This document shows positions 1 to 12,022 of a stretch of DNA of 64,000 bases, one piece after another. The notes below the pieces were generated by a model. It did no database searches, was not told the DNA's origin, and worked only from the letters and a program-made list of their open reading frames with translations. The stretch's first letter is position 1; each line of letters starts with the position of its first letter. Position numbers and translations under genes: made by a program. Source of the stretch: Rhizobium hidalgonense (GTDB lineage Bacteria > Pseudomonadota > Alphaproteobacteria > Rhizobiales > Rhizobiaceae); the NCBI RefSeq assembly GCF_002914525.1, contig NZ_LODW01000054.1, positions 43,058 to 107,057 on the forward strand. Direction: 5' to 3'.

Positions 1-601
1 CGGGCACGGCCTGCGCCCGCATCGCCGTGCGGGTCGCGCCGGGATCGACGCTGGTGATGCGCAATGGCGTTGACTGGCTCTCGCCGGCCCAGGTGCGCGC
101 CAGCGCCTCGACGGCGGCCTTGGAAGCGGAATAGGCGCCCCAGAAGGGACGGCACTTGTGCGCAGCCCCGGAGGACAGGATGACGGCGCGACCAGCATCC
201 GAGCGGGCAAGCAGCGGATCGACCGAGCGGATCAGCCGCCAGGTCGCGGTGACGTTGATGGTCATGACCTTTTCGAACACCTTCGCCTCGATATGGCCGA
301 TCGGCGAAATGACGCCGAGCACGCCGGCATTGGCGACGAGGATGTCGAGCTTGCCCCAGCGTTCGAAGATCGAGCCGCCGAGGGCGTCGATCGCGCTCAT
401 GTCGGCCAGGTCAAAGGGCACCAGCGTCGCCGTGCCGCCGACCGCCTTGATCGCGTCGTCGAGATCCTCGAGCCCGCCGACCGTGCGGGCGCAGGCGATC
501 ACATGGGCGCCGGCTTTCGCAAGCTCAAGCGCCGTGAAATAGCCAATGCCGCGCGATGCGCCGGTAACGAGCGCGATCTTGCCCTCAAGATTGATGTTCA
601 T
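1..601 (-). CDS. SDR-family NAD(P)-dependent oxidoreductase (C-terminus outside window)
   Basis: This is a classical short-chain dehydrogenase/reductase, probably cytoplasmic. The reverse strand starts with ATG at 601 and reads MNINLEGKIALVTGASRGIG, giving the TGxxxGxG Rossmann motif. LVANAGV (the NAG motif), a catalytic-type Ser in VILSSGAAH and the YxxxK pair in YSASKAA follow. About 200 residues are present; family members are about 240-250, so the tail lies beyond position 1. It sits 76 bp downstream of purF on the same strand, so co-transcription is possible. The substrate cannot be told from sequence. Confidence 0.9.
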   Translation of the reverse strand, partial: MNINLEGKIALVTGASRGIGYFTALELAKAGAHVIACARTVGGLEDLDDAIKAVGGTATLVPFDLADMSAIDALGGSIFERWGKLDILVANAGVLGVISPIGHIEAKVFEKVMTINVTATWRLIRSVDPLLARSDAGRAVILSSGAAHKCRPFWGAYSASKAAVEALARTWAGESQSTPLRITSVDPGATRTAMRAQAVP

Positions 602-677
602 CTGCTCCGGTTCCGGATTTGCTTGCGAAGGCGAGGGGCGTCATAGCCCCTCGGGAGGAAGTTAAAGCAGCGGCGGC

Positions 678-2168
678 TCAGCCGTTGCTGGCAAGCATCG
701 AAAGCTTGTTGCCCATCGACTCGCCGTTCTTGTCGAGCAGGCGGGTCGGATAGTCACCGGTGAAGTAATGGTCGGTGAACTGCGGACGGGCGGGATTGCG
801 GTCCTCGCCGCCGACGGCGCGGTAGAGCCCGTTGATCGACAGGAAGGCAAGCGAATCCGCGCCGATATATTTGGCCATGGCTTCGACATCGGCATACTGG
901 TTGGCCAAGAGCTTTTCGGCATCGGGCGTGTCGATGCCGTAAAAGTCGGGGAAGAAGATCATCGGGCTGGCAACGCGCAGATGGACTTCGCGCGCGCCGG
1001 CCTCACGGATCATCTGCACGATCTTCAGAGACGTCGTGCCGCGCACGATGGAATCATCGACCAGCACCACACGCTTGCCTTCGATCATCGCCCGGTTTGC
1101 CGAATGCTTCAGCTTCACGCCGAAGGCGCGGATCTGCTGCGTCGGCTCGATGAAGGTTCGGCCGACATAGTGGTTGCGGATGATGCCGTATTCGAAGGGA
1201 ATGCCGCTTTCCTGTGCGTAGCCGAGAGCCGCCGGCGTGCCGCCATCCGGCACCGGCACGACCACGTCGGCATCGACGGGCGATTCCTTGGCGAGGTTCA
1301 TGCCCATATTCTTGCGGGTCGTATAGACGTTGCGGCCGCCGACGACCGAGTCCGGCCGGGCGAAATAGACATATTCGAACAGGCAGAGGCGCTCCGGCTG
1401 CTGTTTGCCGGGCTTGCGCGCATCGATGCTGATCGAGCCGTCAGGCTGGATTTCGCAGATGACGACTTCGCCGTTTTCGACATCGCGGACGAACTTGGCG
1501 CCGATGATGTCGAGCGCGCAGGTTTCCGAGCAGAAGATCGGCTTGCCGTCGAGTTCGCCCATGACAAGCGGGCGGATGCCGGTGGGGTCGCGCGCCGCAA
1601 TCAGCTTGGTGCGCGTCATGGCGAGCATCGAATAGCCGCCTTCCATCTGGCGGATGGCATCGATGAAGCGGTCGGATGTGGAAGCGTGGCGGGAGCGGGC
1701 GATGAGGTGGAGGACGACTTCGGTATCCGAGGTCGACTGACAGATGGCGCCGGTCGCGATGATCTGGCGGCGCAGCGTCAGGCCGTTGGTGAAATTGCCG
1801 TTATGGGCAATGGCGATGCCGCCTTCCTCAAGTTCGGCAAAGAGCGGCTGGACGTTGCGCATGGCCACTTCGCCTGTTGTCGAGTAGCGCGTATGACCGA
1901 TCGACATACTGCCGGGCAGCCGGGCGAGCGTCATCGGATTGGTATAGTGATCGCCGACGAGGCCCATATGGCGCTCCTGGTAGAAGCGCTTGCCGTCGAA
2001 GGAGACGATGCCCGCCGCTTCCTGTCCGCGATGCTGAAGCGCATGCAGACCGAGAGCTGTGAGTGTCGCGGCATCCGGATGCCCCAAGATTCCGAAAACC
2101 CCGCACTCTTCATGCAGCGTATCTCCGTCGAGCGGATCGTCGGTCGGGAAGGAATGGGACTGGTTCAT
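678..2168 (-). CDS. purF: Amidophosphoribosyltransferase
   Basis: PurF catalyses the first committed step of purine synthesis: PRPP plus glutamine to 5-phosphoribosylamine. The 496-residue protein has a short propeptide ending EE before Cys22 (CGVFGI). Cys22 becomes the N-terminal nucleophile of the class II glutamine amidotransferase domain after processing. LGLHALQHRGQEAAGI and the HNGNF glutamine-site motif follow. The C-terminal phosphoribosyltransferase domain carries the PRPP loop VVLVDDSIVRGTTS. It is downstream of radA and cvpA on the same strand, with 245 bp to cvpA that contain a palindromic repeat, so it may have its own promoter. purM and purN lie far away at about 57 kb. Confidence 0.98.
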   Translation of the reverse strand: MNQSHSFPTDDPLDGDTLHEECGVFGILGHPDAATLTALGLHALQHRGQEAAGIVSFDGKRFYQERHMGLVGDHYTNPMTLARLPGSMSIGHTRYSTTGEVAMRNVQPLFAELEEGGIAIAHNGNFTNGLTLRRQIIATGAICQSTSDTEVVLHLIARSRHASTSDRFIDAIRQMEGGYSMLAMTRTKLIAARDPTGIRPLVMGELDGKPIFCSETCALDIIGAKFVRDVENGEVVICEIQPDGSISIDARKPGKQQPERLCLFEYVYFARPDSVVGGRNVYTTRKNMGMNLAKESPVDADVVVPVPDGGTPAALGYAQESGIPFEYGIIRNHYVGRTFIEPTQQIRAFGVKLKHSANRAMIEGKRVVLVDDSIVRGTTSLKIVQMIREAGAREVHLRVASPMIFFPDFYGIDTPDAEKLLANQYADVEAMAKYIGADSLAFLSINGLYRAVGGEDRNPARPQFTDHYFTGDYPTRLLDKNGESMGNKLSMLASNG

Positions 2169-2255
2169 TTCTGCGGGCCTCTGCTCTCACAAGAATGGAT
2201 CGGCATTTCCAGAAATAGCTAAGCCCGGCGGAGCTGAACGCCCAGCCGGACCCCA

Positions 2256-2355
2256 CTGCATAATTCCTTAAATCGGAATCGATTTAAGGATAAAATTATG
2301 CAGAATTCAAAGTGCTACCGTCCTTTGCGCGTCTGAAAGACGCGCGGCGCTGTAG
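2256..2355. repeat. Two-hairpin intergenic palindromic repeat upstream of purF
   Basis: Outer arms CTGCATAATT (2256-2265) and AATTATGCAG (2294-2303) flank an inner perfect stem, CCTTAAATCG (2266-2275) with CGATTTAAGG (2280-2289) and loop GAAT. A second perfect hairpin follows: GCGCGTCT (2327-2334), loop GAA, AGACGCGC (2338-2345), then GGCGCTGTAG. A diverged partial copy lies at 45390-45433 in opposite orientation. The structure resembles the mosaic palindromic intergenic elements known from rhizobia; the family name is not certain. Confidence 0.8.
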
Positions 2356-2413
2356 TTCATGCTCCGCTCAAATGGCAATTGCCGGAAGGCGGGTCAAGCT
2401 CTTGAACACTGTG

Positions 2414-3031
2414 TCAATTCGCCGGCTGCTGTGCAGGCGCTGTCGGTGCGTCTTCCGCCGGCGCCTGGTCGCCCGTCGGCGGATTGGTGCCTTCAGCGCC
2501 CTGTGCCGGCGGCTGAAGCTTATCACGGATGCTCGCCGGTATCATCTGGGCAAATTGTTCCGGCAGAGCCGATTTCAGCTTCACGACCATCGAGTCCAGG
2601 AAGGGCTTCGACTTCGCTTCGTTGACCCAGGTCGGGCGGTGGTCGGCATCGACCAGCCAGTTCCAGAAGGCGACGGCGACGACCAGCAGCAGCACGCCGC
2701 GTGCGGCCCCGAACAGGAAGCCGAGCGTGCGGTCGAGCGCGCCGACGCGGCTATCGATGATGAAATCGGCAATCTTCATGGTGATGAAGGAGATGACGAT
2801 GAGCGCGATCAGGAAGACGACCGCTGCCGAACCTATGATCGCGATGCGGTCGTCATCGGTGTATTTCTTCGCATAGGGCAGCAGGTACGGATAGAGGTAA
2901 TAGGCCGCCGCTGCCGAACCGCCCCAGCTTGCGATCGAGAGGATCTCACGGGAGAAGCCGCGGACCATCGCCAGCACGGCGGAGAAGAGCACGACGCCGA
3001 TGACAATACCGTCGAAAATCGTAATGGGCAT
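2414..3031 (-). CDS. cvpA: CvpA family inner-membrane protein
   Basis: This 205-residue membrane protein is of the CvpA (colicin V production) family, whose role in envelope homeostasis is poorly defined. It starts MPITIFDGIVIGVVLFSAVL and shows about four hydrophobic segments within residues 1-125, including the RGFSREILSIASWGGS stretch typical of the family. The last roughly 45 residues are a Pro/Ala-rich low-complexity tail predicted to be disordered. Its position between radA (90 bp upstream) and purF follows the frequent cvpA-purF neighbourhood of proteobacteria and suggests one transcription unit. Confidence 0.92.
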   Translation of the reverse strand: MPITIFDGIVIGVVLFSAVLAMVRGFSREILSIASWGGSAAAAYYLYPYLLPYAKKYTDDDRIAIIGSAAVVFLIALIVISFITMKIADFIIDSRVGALDRTLGFLFGAARGVLLLVVAVAFWNWLVDADHRPTWVNEAKSKPFLDSMVVKLKSALPEQFAQMIPASIRDKLQPPAQGAEGTNPPTGDQAPAEDAPTAPAQQPAN

Positions 3032-3121
3032 GTAATTTCAACTCCAGGACTGCCGCTTGGCGGCCGTGTCGTGCCTTATCGTGTGCCTCCTATATCATCA
3101 CCAATCTTGGCAATGAAAGGA

Positions 3122-4522
<1,401 letters not shown>

Positions 4523-4686
4523 CAAATACTCTTTCAGTCCGGGGTCCCGCGTGAAGCAGACGCCTGCTTCATCGAATCATTGTCGTGCCTGAGATAATGG
4601 CTATCGCGACGGATCAAAACTAATGATTTTCCCATCAGCGCCTGCCGTGCCTATCCTTTGCCTCTGCTCATCCTGAACGGTGGAAG

Positions 4687-5322
4687 ATGTTCGATTATTC
4701 GCTCGCGCACTGGTTTGCATTTCTCTCGGCCGCGGTTCTGCTGAACCTCTCACCCGGGCCCGACATCGCCTTCATCCTCGGTCACACGATGAGAGGTGGA
4801 AAACGCGCCGGTTTTTCCGCGCTGTTCGGCGTCTGGTCAGGTGCCTGCCTGCATGTTCTGATGGCAGCGCTCGGCCTTTCCGCCGTGCTGGCCGCTTCCG
4901 CCGTGGCTTTCTCCGCGGTTAAATGGATCGGTGCCGTCTATCTCGTCTGGCTGGGAATCCAGGCTCTGCGCGCCGGCGGCGGCGATGGCCTGATAAAGGC
5001 TGCCGGTGAAAAACTGCCAGCCGCAAGGATCTACCGGCAGGGGATTCTGGTGTCGCTGCTCAATCCGAAGGTCGCGATTTTCTTCTTGGCTTTCCTGCCG
5101 CAATTCGTCGTCGAAGGGGCCGGGCCGGCATGGGCCCAGCTCATGCTGCATGGCGGGCTTATCATCGCCGTCGCCGCCTTCGTCGAGCCGCCGCTCGTCC
5201 TTCTCGGAGGGCGCCTCGCCGAGGCACTCAGACACAATCAAAAAATCGGGCTATGGCTCGATCGCGGCCTCGGCGCACTTTTCCTGGCGCTCGGCGTGCG
5301 CCTTGCACTGAGCAGCCGCTGA
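4687..5322 (+). CDS. LysE-family amino-acid exporter (RhtB type)
   Basis: The 211-residue integral membrane protein belongs to the LysE/RhtB exporter superfamily, which pumps amino acids or derivatives outward. It begins MFDYSLAHWFAFLSAAVLLN and has the family signature LSPGPDIAFILGHTMRGGKRAG, about six hydrophobic segments, and the LNPKVAIFFLAFLPQFV motif in the second half. The substrate cannot be deduced. It is transcribed against its neighbours and ends 8 bp from the convergent alr stop. A second exporter unit (azlCD) lies just beyond alr. Confidence 0.93.
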   Translation: MFDYSLAHWFAFLSAAVLLNLSPGPDIAFILGHTMRGGKRAGFSALFGVWSGACLHVLMAALGLSAVLAASAVAFSAVKWIGAVYLVWLGIQALRAGGGDGLIKAAGEKLPAARIYRQGILVSLLNPKVAIFFLAFLPQFVVEGAGPAWAQLMLHGGLIIAVAAFVEPPLVLLGGRLAEALRHNQKIGLWLDRGLGALFLALGVRLALSSR

Positions 5323-5330
5323 GGGGCGCC

Positions 5331-6497
5331 CTACTCCTCGTCGGCGACATAGCGCCGTTCGTGGCGCAGGCCCATGCTGGTCAGGATCTCGTAACCGATC
5401 GTGCCCGCTGCCCGCGCCACGTCATCCAGCGGCATGTTCTTTCCGAACAGCTCGACGTAATCTCCGGCGCGCACGGCGTTGTCGGGCAGGTCGGTGATAT
5501 CGAAGATCGTCAGGTCCATGGTGATCCGGCCGGCGACGGGCACCTTGTGTCCGGCGACGAAGCCTTGCCCGCCCTGCGGCACGGCCTGGCGCAGCGGCAC
5601 GCCGCCGCTCGACTGGCTGCGCATGTAGCCGTCGGCATAACCGGCGGAGACGATCGCCAGCCGGCTTTTGCGGCCAAGCTGCAGCGCCCGCCCGTAGCTG
5701 ACCGTTTCGCCGGCCTCGACGCTGCGCACCTGGATGATCCGGGCTTCCGCCGTTGCGACCGGCCGCATCGGATTGGCCATGCCGCCGACCGCTTCGCCGC
5801 CATAAAGCGCGATGCCGGGACGGGTCAGGTCGAAGTGGTAATCCTCGCCAAGGAAAATCCCGGCCGAGGCGGCAAGGCTTGAATCGATGCCTTCATAGGC
5901 GGCGCTAACCCTGCGGAATGATTCGAACTGCCGCCGGTTCATCGCATGGCCGGGATCGTCGCCGCAGGCGAGATGGCTCATGACGAGCACCGGCGCGAAG
6001 CTTGCCGGTCGCGAGACGTCGTCGGCGAGCGCGATCGCATCGTCCATATGCAGTCCGAGCCGATTGAAGCCGGTATCGACATGCAGGGCGCAGGGATAGT
6101 CGCCGTAATCGGCAAGCACCGCCATCCAGAAGGCGAGCTGCTCGTCGGAAGAAATCACCGGCACCAGATCGTTTTCGAAAAAGCGCCGCTCGGTTCCCGG
6201 CCATATGCCTGAGAGCACGAAGATGCGCGCCTCGGGCGCATAAAGGCGAAGCGTGACACCCTCGTCGACGGTGGCAACGAAGAAATCCCGGGCGCCTGCC
6301 ATATAGAGCGCTTCACCGGCATCCTCGATGCCCATGCCGTAGGCATCCGCCTTGACGACCGCTGCGGCGCGCGCCGCACCGGAGCGGCGGGCCATGTCGC
6401 GCCAGTTCTCGGTCAGCGCCGTTAGATCGACGGTCAGCCGCAGGCCCGCAGAAGCGAAAAGATCGTCATCTTCGAAGGGGATGGGAAAATCTGTCAT
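5331..6497 (-). CDS. alr: Alanine racemase
   Basis: Alr is a PLP enzyme that interconverts L- and D-alanine for peptidoglycan. The 388-residue protein has the PLP lysine in AAVVKADAYGMG near residue 48, at the start of the TIM barrel. The C-terminal beta domain carries the catalytic tyrosine region (TVSYGRALQL) and AIVSAGYADGY. The ATG at 6497 is the only sensible start. It lies between dnaB and radA, both on this strand, an order seen in related alphaproteobacteria; here exporter genes interrupt both sides. Confidence 0.95.
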   Translation of the reverse strand: MTDFPIPFEDDDLFASAGLRLTVDLTALTENWRDMARRSGAARAAAVVKADAYGMGIEDAGEALYMAGARDFFVATVDEGVTLRLYAPEARIFVLSGIWPGTERRFFENDLVPVISSDEQLAFWMAVLADYGDYPCALHVDTGFNRLGLHMDDAIALADDVSRPASFAPVLVMSHLACGDDPGHAMNRRQFESFRRVSAAYEGIDSSLAASAGIFLGEDYHFDLTRPGIALYGGEAVGGMANPMRPVATAEARIIQVRSVEAGETVSYGRALQLGRKSRLAIVSAGYADGYMRSQSSGGVPLRQAVPQGGQGFVAGHKVPVAGRITMDLTIFDITDLPDNAVRAGDYVELFGKNMPLDDVARAAGTIGYEILTSMGLRHERRYVADEE

Positions 6498-6640
6498 GAA
6501 TCGCCGTGAAGTAATGGAAGGAAATCGCCTAAGCCAGTCTAGAGAGCATTATGGCCAAGCGAGGTCACATACCATCCTTTGCCTGTCGCAGGATCACTTT
6601 TGTTCAAGACGCGTGCGGGCTTCCGCGATAATCTGACTGG

Positions 6641-7498
6641 ATGCAGAACGTATCGCAAAAAGAGGCGGCGGAGGCCATGCCGCTTGCGCACGTGGAATCG
6701 GCCCGCTTCTGGCGGGATAGCCGCTTCCGCGACATGGAGTGCTTGAGCGCCACCTTCCTGACGCACGAATATGCGCCGCATGCGCATGACACGTTCAGCA
6801 TCGGCGCGATCGAAAGCGGCACCCAGATCGCCACTCTCAGCGGCAGGCGGGAGGAAACCGGTCCGGGCGACCTTTATCTCATCGATCCCGGTGTAATCCA
6901 TGACGGTGCTCCGGGCGGCGAGGGATACCGCTACCGGATGATCTATCCCGACATGAAGCTGTTCGTCGATATTCTGGAGGATGTGACCGGCAAAGCCTTC
7001 CATGCGACGCCCTCTTTCTCCGGCGGGCTTCCACGCGACCCACAGCTCGCCAATGCGTTTCACGCCGCCCATCGAACGCTCGAGGGCAGGGCAGGCGCGC
7101 TGGAATCCGATGAAGGAATGTTTTCGGTGCTGGCAGCGATCTTTGCGCGTCACGGCAGCGCAATCATCGTTCCCGTCGATACGCAGGAACGAAGCGCGGT
7201 GGCTCGCGCCCGCGAATACCTCATCGAAAACTTCGACAGCGATGTCGGCCTCGAGGAACTGGCCGGGGTGGCGGGTTTGAGCCGCGCTCACCTCATCCGC
7301 GCCTTCCGCAAGGAATATCACATCACCCCGCATGCTTTTCTGACGGATCGGCGCGTGCAGGTGGCCCGCCGGATGCTGCGGCAGGGGCGCATGCCGGCCG
7401 ATATTGCGCTTGAATGCGGTTTTGCCGATCAGGCGCATTTCACCCGGCACTTCAAGGCGCGCACAGGCGTAACACCCGGCCAATTCCGCGCGGGCTGA
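6641..7498 (+). CDS. AraC-family transcriptional regulator
   Basis: The 285-residue protein has an AraC-type cupin sensor domain (residues ~30-160, with PHAHDTFSIGAIESG and DLYLIDPGVIHDGAP) and a C-terminal AraC/XylS double helix-turn-helix (~185-285; LEELAGVAGLSRAHLIRAFR and ADIALECGFADQAHFTRHFK). The azlC gene starts 67 bp downstream on the same strand. The layout matches AraC-AzlCD units in which the regulator controls the exporter. The inducer is unknown but is plausibly an amino acid or analogue. It is divergent from alr. Confidence 0.93.
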   Translation: MQNVSQKEAAEAMPLAHVESARFWRDSRFRDMECLSATFLTHEYAPHAHDTFSIGAIESGTQIATLSGRREETGPGDLYLIDPGVIHDGAPGGEGYRYRMIYPDMKLFVDILEDVTGKAFHATPSFSGGLPRDPQLANAFHAAHRTLEGRAGALESDEGMFSVLAAIFARHGSAIIVPVDTQERSAVARAREYLIENFDSDVGLEELAGVAGLSRAHLIRAFRKEYHITPHAFLTDRRVQVARRMLRQGRMPADIALECGFADQAHFTRHFKARTGVTPGQFRAG

Positions 7499-7565
7499 TC
7501 ACTTTCGTTCAATACGGCGGTTTCGGGCTGGGCTACTGCTCCGCAATCTCAATAGGGAGGTTGCC

Positions 7566-8285
7566 ATGTTGCAGCACAGCCGGCCATCCGGCGAATTTCT
7601 TGCCGGCGAGTTTTTTGCCGGAATGCGTGCCATTTTTCCGCTTGTTGTCGCCGTCCTGCCGATCGGCCTGGTCTTCGGCGCGGTTGCGGCCACCAAAGGG
7701 CTTTCGCCGCTGGAAACGACGTTGATGAGCGCGCTTGTCTTTGCCGGCGGTTCGCAATTCGTGGCCATGGACATCTGGACCCATCCGGCAAGCTGGATCG
7801 GCATTGGCTTCGCGGCCCTGCTTGTCAATATCCGCCACGTGCTGATGAGCGCGTCGATCGGCACGAAGATGCAGTCCTTCTCCGGTGTCAAACGGTATAT
7901 CGCCATGCTCTTTCTCGCAGATGAGCTGTGGGCAATGGCGGAATTCCGCGCCGGCGCCGCGCGGCTGACACCGGCCTGGTATGCCGGGATCGTCACGCCA
8001 TTTTATCTCACCTGGGTTGGCTCGTCGCTCATGGGCGCACTGCTCGGCGCCTTTCTCGGCGATCCTGCCGTCATCGGCCTCGACTTCGCCTTTCCGGCTG
8101 TCTTCATCGTACTGGTCATGGGTTTCTGGAAGGGGCCGGAAACCGGCGCCGTCCTTGCCGCCAGTGGTGCCGCATCCGTTGCAGTCCACCATTTCGTGCC
8201 GGGGGTCTGGTATATCGCTGCCGGCGCTCTGGCCGGGCTGGCAACGGCTCTATGGCAGAGCAGGGTGCGGGAGCAGGCGGCATGA
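7566..8285 (+). CDS. azlC: AzlC-family branched-chain amino-acid exporter, large subunit
   Basis: AzlC is the large membrane subunit of the AzlCD exporter, which in Bacillus exports branched-chain amino acids such as azaleucine. Its 239 residues contain about seven hydrophobic segments and the family motifs FRAIFPLVVAVLPIGLVFGA (with M for the first R here) and FAGGSQFVAMD. An AGGGAGG Shine-Dalgarno lies 6 bp before the ATG. Its TGA overlaps the azlD start as ATGA, so the two subunits are translationally coupled. The specific substrate is inferred from family only. Confidence 0.93.
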   Translation: MLQHSRPSGEFLAGEFFAGMRAIFPLVVAVLPIGLVFGAVAATKGLSPLETTLMSALVFAGGSQFVAMDIWTHPASWIGIGFAALLVNIRHVLMSASIGTKMQSFSGVKRYIAMLFLADELWAMAEFRAGAARLTPAWYAGIVTPFYLTWVGSSLMGALLGAFLGDPAVIGLDFAFPAVFIVLVMGFWKGPETGAVLAASGAASVAVHHFVPGVWYIAAGALAGLATALWQSRVREQAA

Positions 8286-8584
8286 CGCTCGACCTCAACA
8301 CCTTTCTCGCCATCTTCGCAATGGCTGTCGCAACAGTCTTTACCCGCGTCAGCGGCCTCGTGTTGATCCGTCATGTCGAGATGAATGAGAGGCGGAGAAC
8401 GGCGATCGAGGCCATTCCGCCGGCCGTGCTGATGGCGGTCATTGCCCCGACCGCCTTTGCGGCGGGCTGGGCAGAGACCTTGGCCTGCGCGGTAACGGCA
8501 ATCGCCGCGCGCCGTCTGCCAATGCTTGTGAGCGTCGTGATCGGCGTCGCAACGGTTGCGCTGTTGCGGGCCGTCGGCCTCTAA
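8282..8584 (+). CDS. azlD: AzlD-family small exporter subunit
   Basis: This 100-residue hydrophobic protein starts MTLDLNTFLAIFAMAVATVF and has three to four predicted membrane segments. The RRRTAIEAIPPAVLMAVIAP stretch is typical of AzlD. It overlaps azlC by 4 nt (ATGA), the usual arrangement for this two-component exporter. It ends 24 bp before the convergent dnaB stop. Confidence 0.92.
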   Translation: MTLDLNTFLAIFAMAVATVFTRVSGLVLIRHVEMNERRRTAIEAIPPAVLMAVIAPTAFAAGWAETLACAVTAIAARRLPMLVSVVIGVATVALLRAVGL

Positions 8585-8608
8585 GGAAAATCGACGCGGG
8601 AAACCGCG

Positions 8609-10105
<1,497 letters not shown>

Positions 10106-10434
10106 CATCATCCGTTCTGTCTTTTTCCAGCTCCGGATTTGCAATTCCGGACGCGAAAATCAAGAGGCTGCGAAAGGAGCCGGGGCTCGCTTTGCTTAAA
10201 TCCTGAACGCTGTGCACGTTGTTCGACTTCTCCACAGTCCCGGGCGACACAAAGGAGAAATACTGCCAGTGTCACCCGCACGACACGGTCTGGGGCCGAC
10301 TCAGCCCATCCGTTTCGGAGAACATTATTTTAGCGCGATGCCATGAGGCACGCAGCAAAAACATCCGGACCATCCCCAACGAAAAAGCCCGGCGCGGTGG
10401 CCGGGCTTCCCTCACGCGGATTGCTCCGGCGATA
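10106..10434. other. Intergenic region between rplI and dnaB
   Basis: About 330 bp without a supported gene. The rplI-proximal end holds a rho-independent terminator (10382-10408), which separates dnaB from the ribosomal-protein operon and implies a dnaB promoter between about 10110 and 10380 on the reverse strand. No convincing -35/-10 pair stood out. An AT-rich patch near 10323-10332 is the only candidate. Confidence 0.6.
10382..10408 (-). terminator. Rho-independent terminator of the rpsF-rpsR-DUF2232-rplI operon
   Basis: Reading the reverse strand downstream of rplI, a perfect 9-bp stem (10400-10408 with 10085-style partner at 10385-10393: AAGCCCGGC against GCCGGGCTT) with a 6-nt loop is followed directly by TTTTTC. 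It begins about 27 bp after the rplI stop. Confidence 0.85.
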
Positions 10435-11013
10435 TTATGCTTCGTCTTCGTCGACGCCGTCGGCTTCCGGATCGAAGAAATCTTCCGGACGCAGAGCGTC
10501 TTCGTCGACGCCGTAGATCGCGTCGACCGAGGTGAGTTCTTCACCCTTGGCCTGGCGCTCTGCCTCTTCGGCGGAACGGGCAACGTTCAGCTCGACATGG
10601 ATTTCGACTTCGGCATGCAGCTGCAGTTCGACCTTGTGCAGGCCGATCGCCTTGATCGGCGTGTTCAGGTGAACCTGGTTGCGTCCGATGTTGAAGCCTT
10701 CGGCGGCGAGGATTTCGACGACGTCACGGGCAGCAACCGAGCCGTAGAGCTGGCCGGTTTCGCCAGCGGAGCGCACGACGATGAAGGACTTGCCGTCGAG
10801 AACGTCGGCGACCTTCTGGGCTTCCGACTTGCGCTCGAGGTTGCGGGCTTCGAGCGTCGCACGCTCGGCTTCGAAGCGGGTCTTGTTGGCGGCGTTGGCG
10901 CGCAGCGCCTTGCCGAGCGGCAGCAGGTAGTTACGGGCAAAGCCGTCGCGAACCTTTACGGTTTCGCCCATCTGGCCGAGCTTGGAGATGCGTTCGAGAA
11001 GAATGACGTCCAT
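10435..11013 (-). CDS. rplI: 50S ribosomal protein L9
   Basis: L9 binds 23S rRNA and limits frameshifting. The protein starts [20 protein letters not shown] with the standard N-domain ([13 protein letters not shown]), then the central helix and C-domain. At 192 residues it exceeds the usual ~149 by a strongly acidic extension of about 40 residues ending ADGVDEDEA. It follows the DUF2232 gene by 22 bp on the reverse strand and ends the operon before a clear terminator. Confidence 0.98.
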   Translation of the reverse strand: MDVILLERISKLGQMGETVKVRDGFARNYLLPLGKALRANAANKTRFEAERATLEARNLERKSEAQKVADVLDGKSFIVVRSAGETGQLYGSVAARDVVEILAAEGFNIGRNQVHLNTPIKAIGLHKVELQLHAEVEIHVELNVARSAEEAERQAKGEELTSVDAIYGVDEDALRPEDFFDPEADGVDEDEA

Positions 11014-11035
11014 TTTCTTTTACCTTTCTTGTGTC

Positions 11036-12022
11036 TTAGATTTTCGTGTCGGATTGTTTGGGGGCATCGGCATCTTTCGTCGGGGTCAGCGCGATCGCCT
11101 TGCGCGTATCGCTGAGACCGAGGACGAGGATGAGGAAAGCTGGCAGCAGCATGAGCATCGAAGCCAGGTAGCTGAGGATGAGGGCCGGTATGCGCCAGTC
11201 CTTGCCGCGCGTGCGGAAATGCAGCGAGGCGAAACCGGAAAGCATGAAGCCGGCGCCGAAGGCGCCAATCACGGTGGCGCCGACCAGCGCCGGCACGCCG
11301 CCGAAGAAGCAGGCGGCAAGCCCGGCGAGGAAAATGAAGATCGAGTTGCGGTTCATGCGCAGCGACGAGGGGATGTCCTCGCGTGGGCGAAGGCCCTTGC
11401 CGGACGCTGCGACGATGCGCACGGCGAAATAATAGGCGGCAAACAGCATGCTCACCCACATGCCGCCCTGCAAAGCCGGCAGCATCAGCAGGATCAGCGA
11501 CTTGGTCTGCGCGGTCGCTGCCGGATCGGGCATGAACTCCGGCTGCTGCTGCTTGAGCGAGGTGATCAGCAGATCGACGATCGGATCGGTGATCTCGGGC
11601 CCGTAGCCGATCATCACGCCGATGACGATGACGGCGATCGTCACGAGGCCGCAGAGATGCAGCAGGATATCGGAGAGCGGATACCAGGCAAGCAGATGGT
11701 CTGGGCCGCCGAGTTCGGAGGCGGGACGCGCGAGATTGGCGAGATGGCTGAGCCAGCCGGCCGGCAGCAGCGTCACCAGCGTCATGATCAGCGCGAAGGA
11801 CGGCGAAATGGCGATCGCGCCGAGTGCTGCTGCCGTGACCACGGCAGCGACCGCGGCGGCATTGCCCCAGCCGAGACCGACGATCAGGATCGGCAGCGCC
11901 GAGGCCGTATAGAGCAGCGCGCTGAAAAACGACGGCTGCATGCTCGCGCCCAACACCAGCAGGGCAGCGGTCAATCCGGCGAGTGCGCCGATCAGCAGCG
12001 TTTTAAGGTTCGGTCGGTTCAA
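11036..12022 (-). CDS. DUF2232 family integral membrane protein
   Basis: This 328-residue polytopic membrane protein has about eight hydrophobic segments and belongs to the DUF2232 (YybS-like) family commonly placed between rpsR and rplI in alphaproteobacteria; its function is not known. It appears to start at TTG 12022 (MNRPNLKTLLIGALAGL), supported by an AGGA 8-9 nt upstream; the only nearby ATG is out of frame. A tight hairpin in the 148-bp gap to rpsR suggests its expression is set apart from that of the ribosomal proteins. Confidence 0.85.
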   Translation of the reverse strand: MNRPNLKTLLIGALAGLTAALLVLGASMQPSFFSALLYTASALPILIVGLGWGNAAAVAAVVTAAALGAIAISPSFALIMTLVTLLPAGWLSHLANLARPASELGGPDHLLAWYPLSDILLHLCGLVTIAVIVIGVMIGYGPEITDPIVDLLITSLKQQQPEFMPDPAATAQTKSLILLMLPALQGGMWVSMLFAAYYFAVRIVAASGKGLRPREDIPSSLRMNRNSIFIFLAGLAACFFGGVPALVGATVIGAFGAGFMLSGFASLHFRTRGKDWRIPALILSYLASMLMLLPAFLILVLGLSDTRKAIALTPTKDADAPKQSDTKI

